Assembly: GCA_964353255.1 (NCBI GenBank)
Contig: CAYGVJ010000199.1
Location: 1 to 6,723, forward strand
Length of the DNA: 6,723 nucleotides
Origin: VFZS01 sp964353255
Lineage (GTDB): Bacteria > Acidobacteriota > Terriglobia > Bryobacterales > Bryobacteraceae
Reading direction: 5' to 3'
In this document: in pieces, positions 5,789-6,723 of the stretch
How positions within the stretch are numbered: position 1 is the first letter of the stretch
Layout: each line of letters opens with the position of its first letter
Notes under the pieces: generated by a model
What the model saw: only the letters and a program-made list of their open reading frames with translations
Database searches by the model: none
What the model was told of the DNA's origin: nothing
Program-made: the position numbers and the translations under genes

Positions 5789-6723
5789 ATGCAGCATCTC
5801 TGGCTGATACCGCTGTTTCCGCTCGCGGGCTTCCTGGTGAACGGCCTCATGGGCCGGCGTGCCTCGAAGGCGTTCGTCAACGCGGTGGCGATCGGCACGG
5901 TGCTGCTTTCGTTCTTGTGGACGCTGAAGACGCTGGCGGCGCTGGCGCCGCTGGAGACGCCGCACCTGGAGCGCTACTTCGCCTGGATTCAGGTGGGCGA
6001 TCTGCGCATCGGCTACGACCTGGCCCTGGACCGGCTGAGCGCGGTGATGCTGCTGGTGGTCACCGGGGTCGGGCTGCTGATCCACATTTACGCGATCGGC
6101 TACATGGGGCACGAAGGCGGCTACTACCGTTTCTTTGCCTACATGAACCTGTTCATGTTCTTCATGCTCACCCTGGTGCTGGCGGCCAACTTTTTGCTGT
6201 TGTTCGTGGGCTGGGAGGGCGTGGGATTGTGCAGCTACCTGCTGATCGGGTTCTACTTCCTGCGCCACAGCGCGACGACGGCGGGCAACAAGGCTTTCAT
6301 CGTCAACCGCATTGGGGATTTCGGCTTCTCGCTGGGGATCCTGCTGATCCTGGTGAACTTCGGCACGCTGGAGTTCGCAGAGGTTTTCTCGAAGGTTGCC
6401 GCCATGCCGATCGAGGGCAGCGCGGGCGTGCTGACCACGATCGCCCTGTTGATGCTAGTGGGCGCCACCGGCAAGTCCGCCCAAATCCCCCTGTATGTCT
6501 GGCTGCCGGACGCCATGGAAGGCCCAACGCCGGTGTCGGCCCTGATCCACGCGGCCACCATGGTGACCGCCGGCGTTTACATGGTGGCCCGTTCGTCGGT
6601 GCTCTACCTGCACGCGCCGCTGGCCCTGGATTGCGTGGCCTGGATTGGCGTGCTGACCGCGTTTTTTGCCGCCACCATCGGCCTGACTCAGCACGACATC
6701 AAGAAGGTCTTCGCCTACTCGAC
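5789..6723 (+). CDS. nuoL: NADH-quinone oxidoreductase subunit L (ND5-type antiporter-like subunit), 3' partial
   Basis: NuoL is the distal antiporter-like membrane subunit that pumps protons and sends a long lateral helix along the arm. From the ATG at 5789 (CAG CAT CTC follow) 311 complete codons are visible with no stop, and the gene runs off the right edge in the canonical AYST segment. It is about half of the usual 600-700 aa. Key residues are present: E143 in GWEGVGLCSYLLIGF, D177 in NRIGDFGF, K229 in GATGKSAQIPLYVWLPDAME, H254 in PVSALIHAATMVTAGVY, and K305/K306 in HDIKKVFAYS. These correspond to E144, D178, K229 and H254 of E. coli NuoL. The start follows the nuoK stop by 5 nt; no strong Shine-Dalgarno site is visible, so coupling is probable. 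NuoL rather than NuoM or MrpA is inferred from the position after nuoK, the N-terminal sequence and GWEGVGLCSY. nuoM and nuoN are expected next but are outside the window. Confidence 0.96.
   Translation, partial: MQHLWLIPLFPLAGFLVNGLMGRRASKAFVNAVAIGTVLLSFLWTLKTLAALAPLETPHLERYFAWIQVGDLRIGYDLALDRLSAVMLLVVTGVGLLIHIYAIGYMGHEGGYYRFFAYMNLFMFFMLTLVLAANFLLLFVGWEGVGLCSYLLIGFYFLRHSATTAGNKAFIVNRIGDFGFSLGILLILVNFGTLEFAEVFSKVAAMPIEGSAGVLTTIALLMLVGATGKSAQIPLYVWLPDAMEGPTPVSALIHAATMVTAGVYMVARSSVLYLHAPLALDCVAWIGVLTAFFAATIGLTQHDIKKVFAYS

Noticed and set aside
4940..6268. 442-residue minus-strand open frame opposite nuoJ, nuoK and nuoL
   Set aside because: It is antisense to three genes with clear membrane-subunit signatures. 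Its Gln/His/Arg-rich translation is what reversed hydrophobic codons (CTG, GTG) give.

Overview
The window is one uninterrupted, plus-strand stretch of a respiratory complex I (NADH:quinone oxidoreductase, NDH-1) operon. It reads nuoE (5' end cut off), nuoF, nuoG, nuoH, nuoJ, nuoK, nuoL (3' end cut off). Each gene was identified from conserved motifs read directly in its translation. The DNA is GC-rich with strong GC bias at third codon positions, which explains the long antisense and off-frame open frames. The organism is a bacterium. The GC content, the N7-bearing NuoG and the long NuoH would suit an acidobacterial or deltaproteobacterial-type lineage, but this is a guess that the sequence alone cannot settle.

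Layout: 1-455 is nuoE and 459-1769 nuoF; with the first part of nuoG (from 1769, or GTG at 1766) they form the NADH-oxidising module. nuoG ends at 3784. Membrane-arm genes follow: nuoH (3781-4971, the quinone-site/heel subunit), nuoJ (4973-5473), nuoK (5475-5783) and nuoL (from 5789, an antiporter-like proton-pumping subunit). No junction has more than 5 untranslated bases, and two junctions overlap (nuoF/nuoG and nuoG/nuoH). There is therefore no room for internal promoters or terminators between genes, and translational coupling is likely. No RNA gene, mobile element, CRISPR array or terminator was seen.

Working together, NuoF takes hydride from NADH onto FMN. Electrons pass through Fe-S clusters in NuoE, NuoF and NuoG towards the quinone site formed with NuoH, and NuoH, J, K and L couple this to proton translocation. 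Three features depart from the textbook E. coli arrangement. First, nuoI, which normally sits between nuoH and nuoJ, is absent from that position: nuoH and nuoJ are 1 nt apart. Second, NuoG carries the ligands for an additional hydrogenase-like [4Fe-4S] cluster as well as N7. Third, NuoH has an extra stretch of roughly 50 residues with two hydrophobic segments near its C-terminus. I see no evidence for a wholly new system; this is a core housekeeping locus with a few lineage-specific twists.
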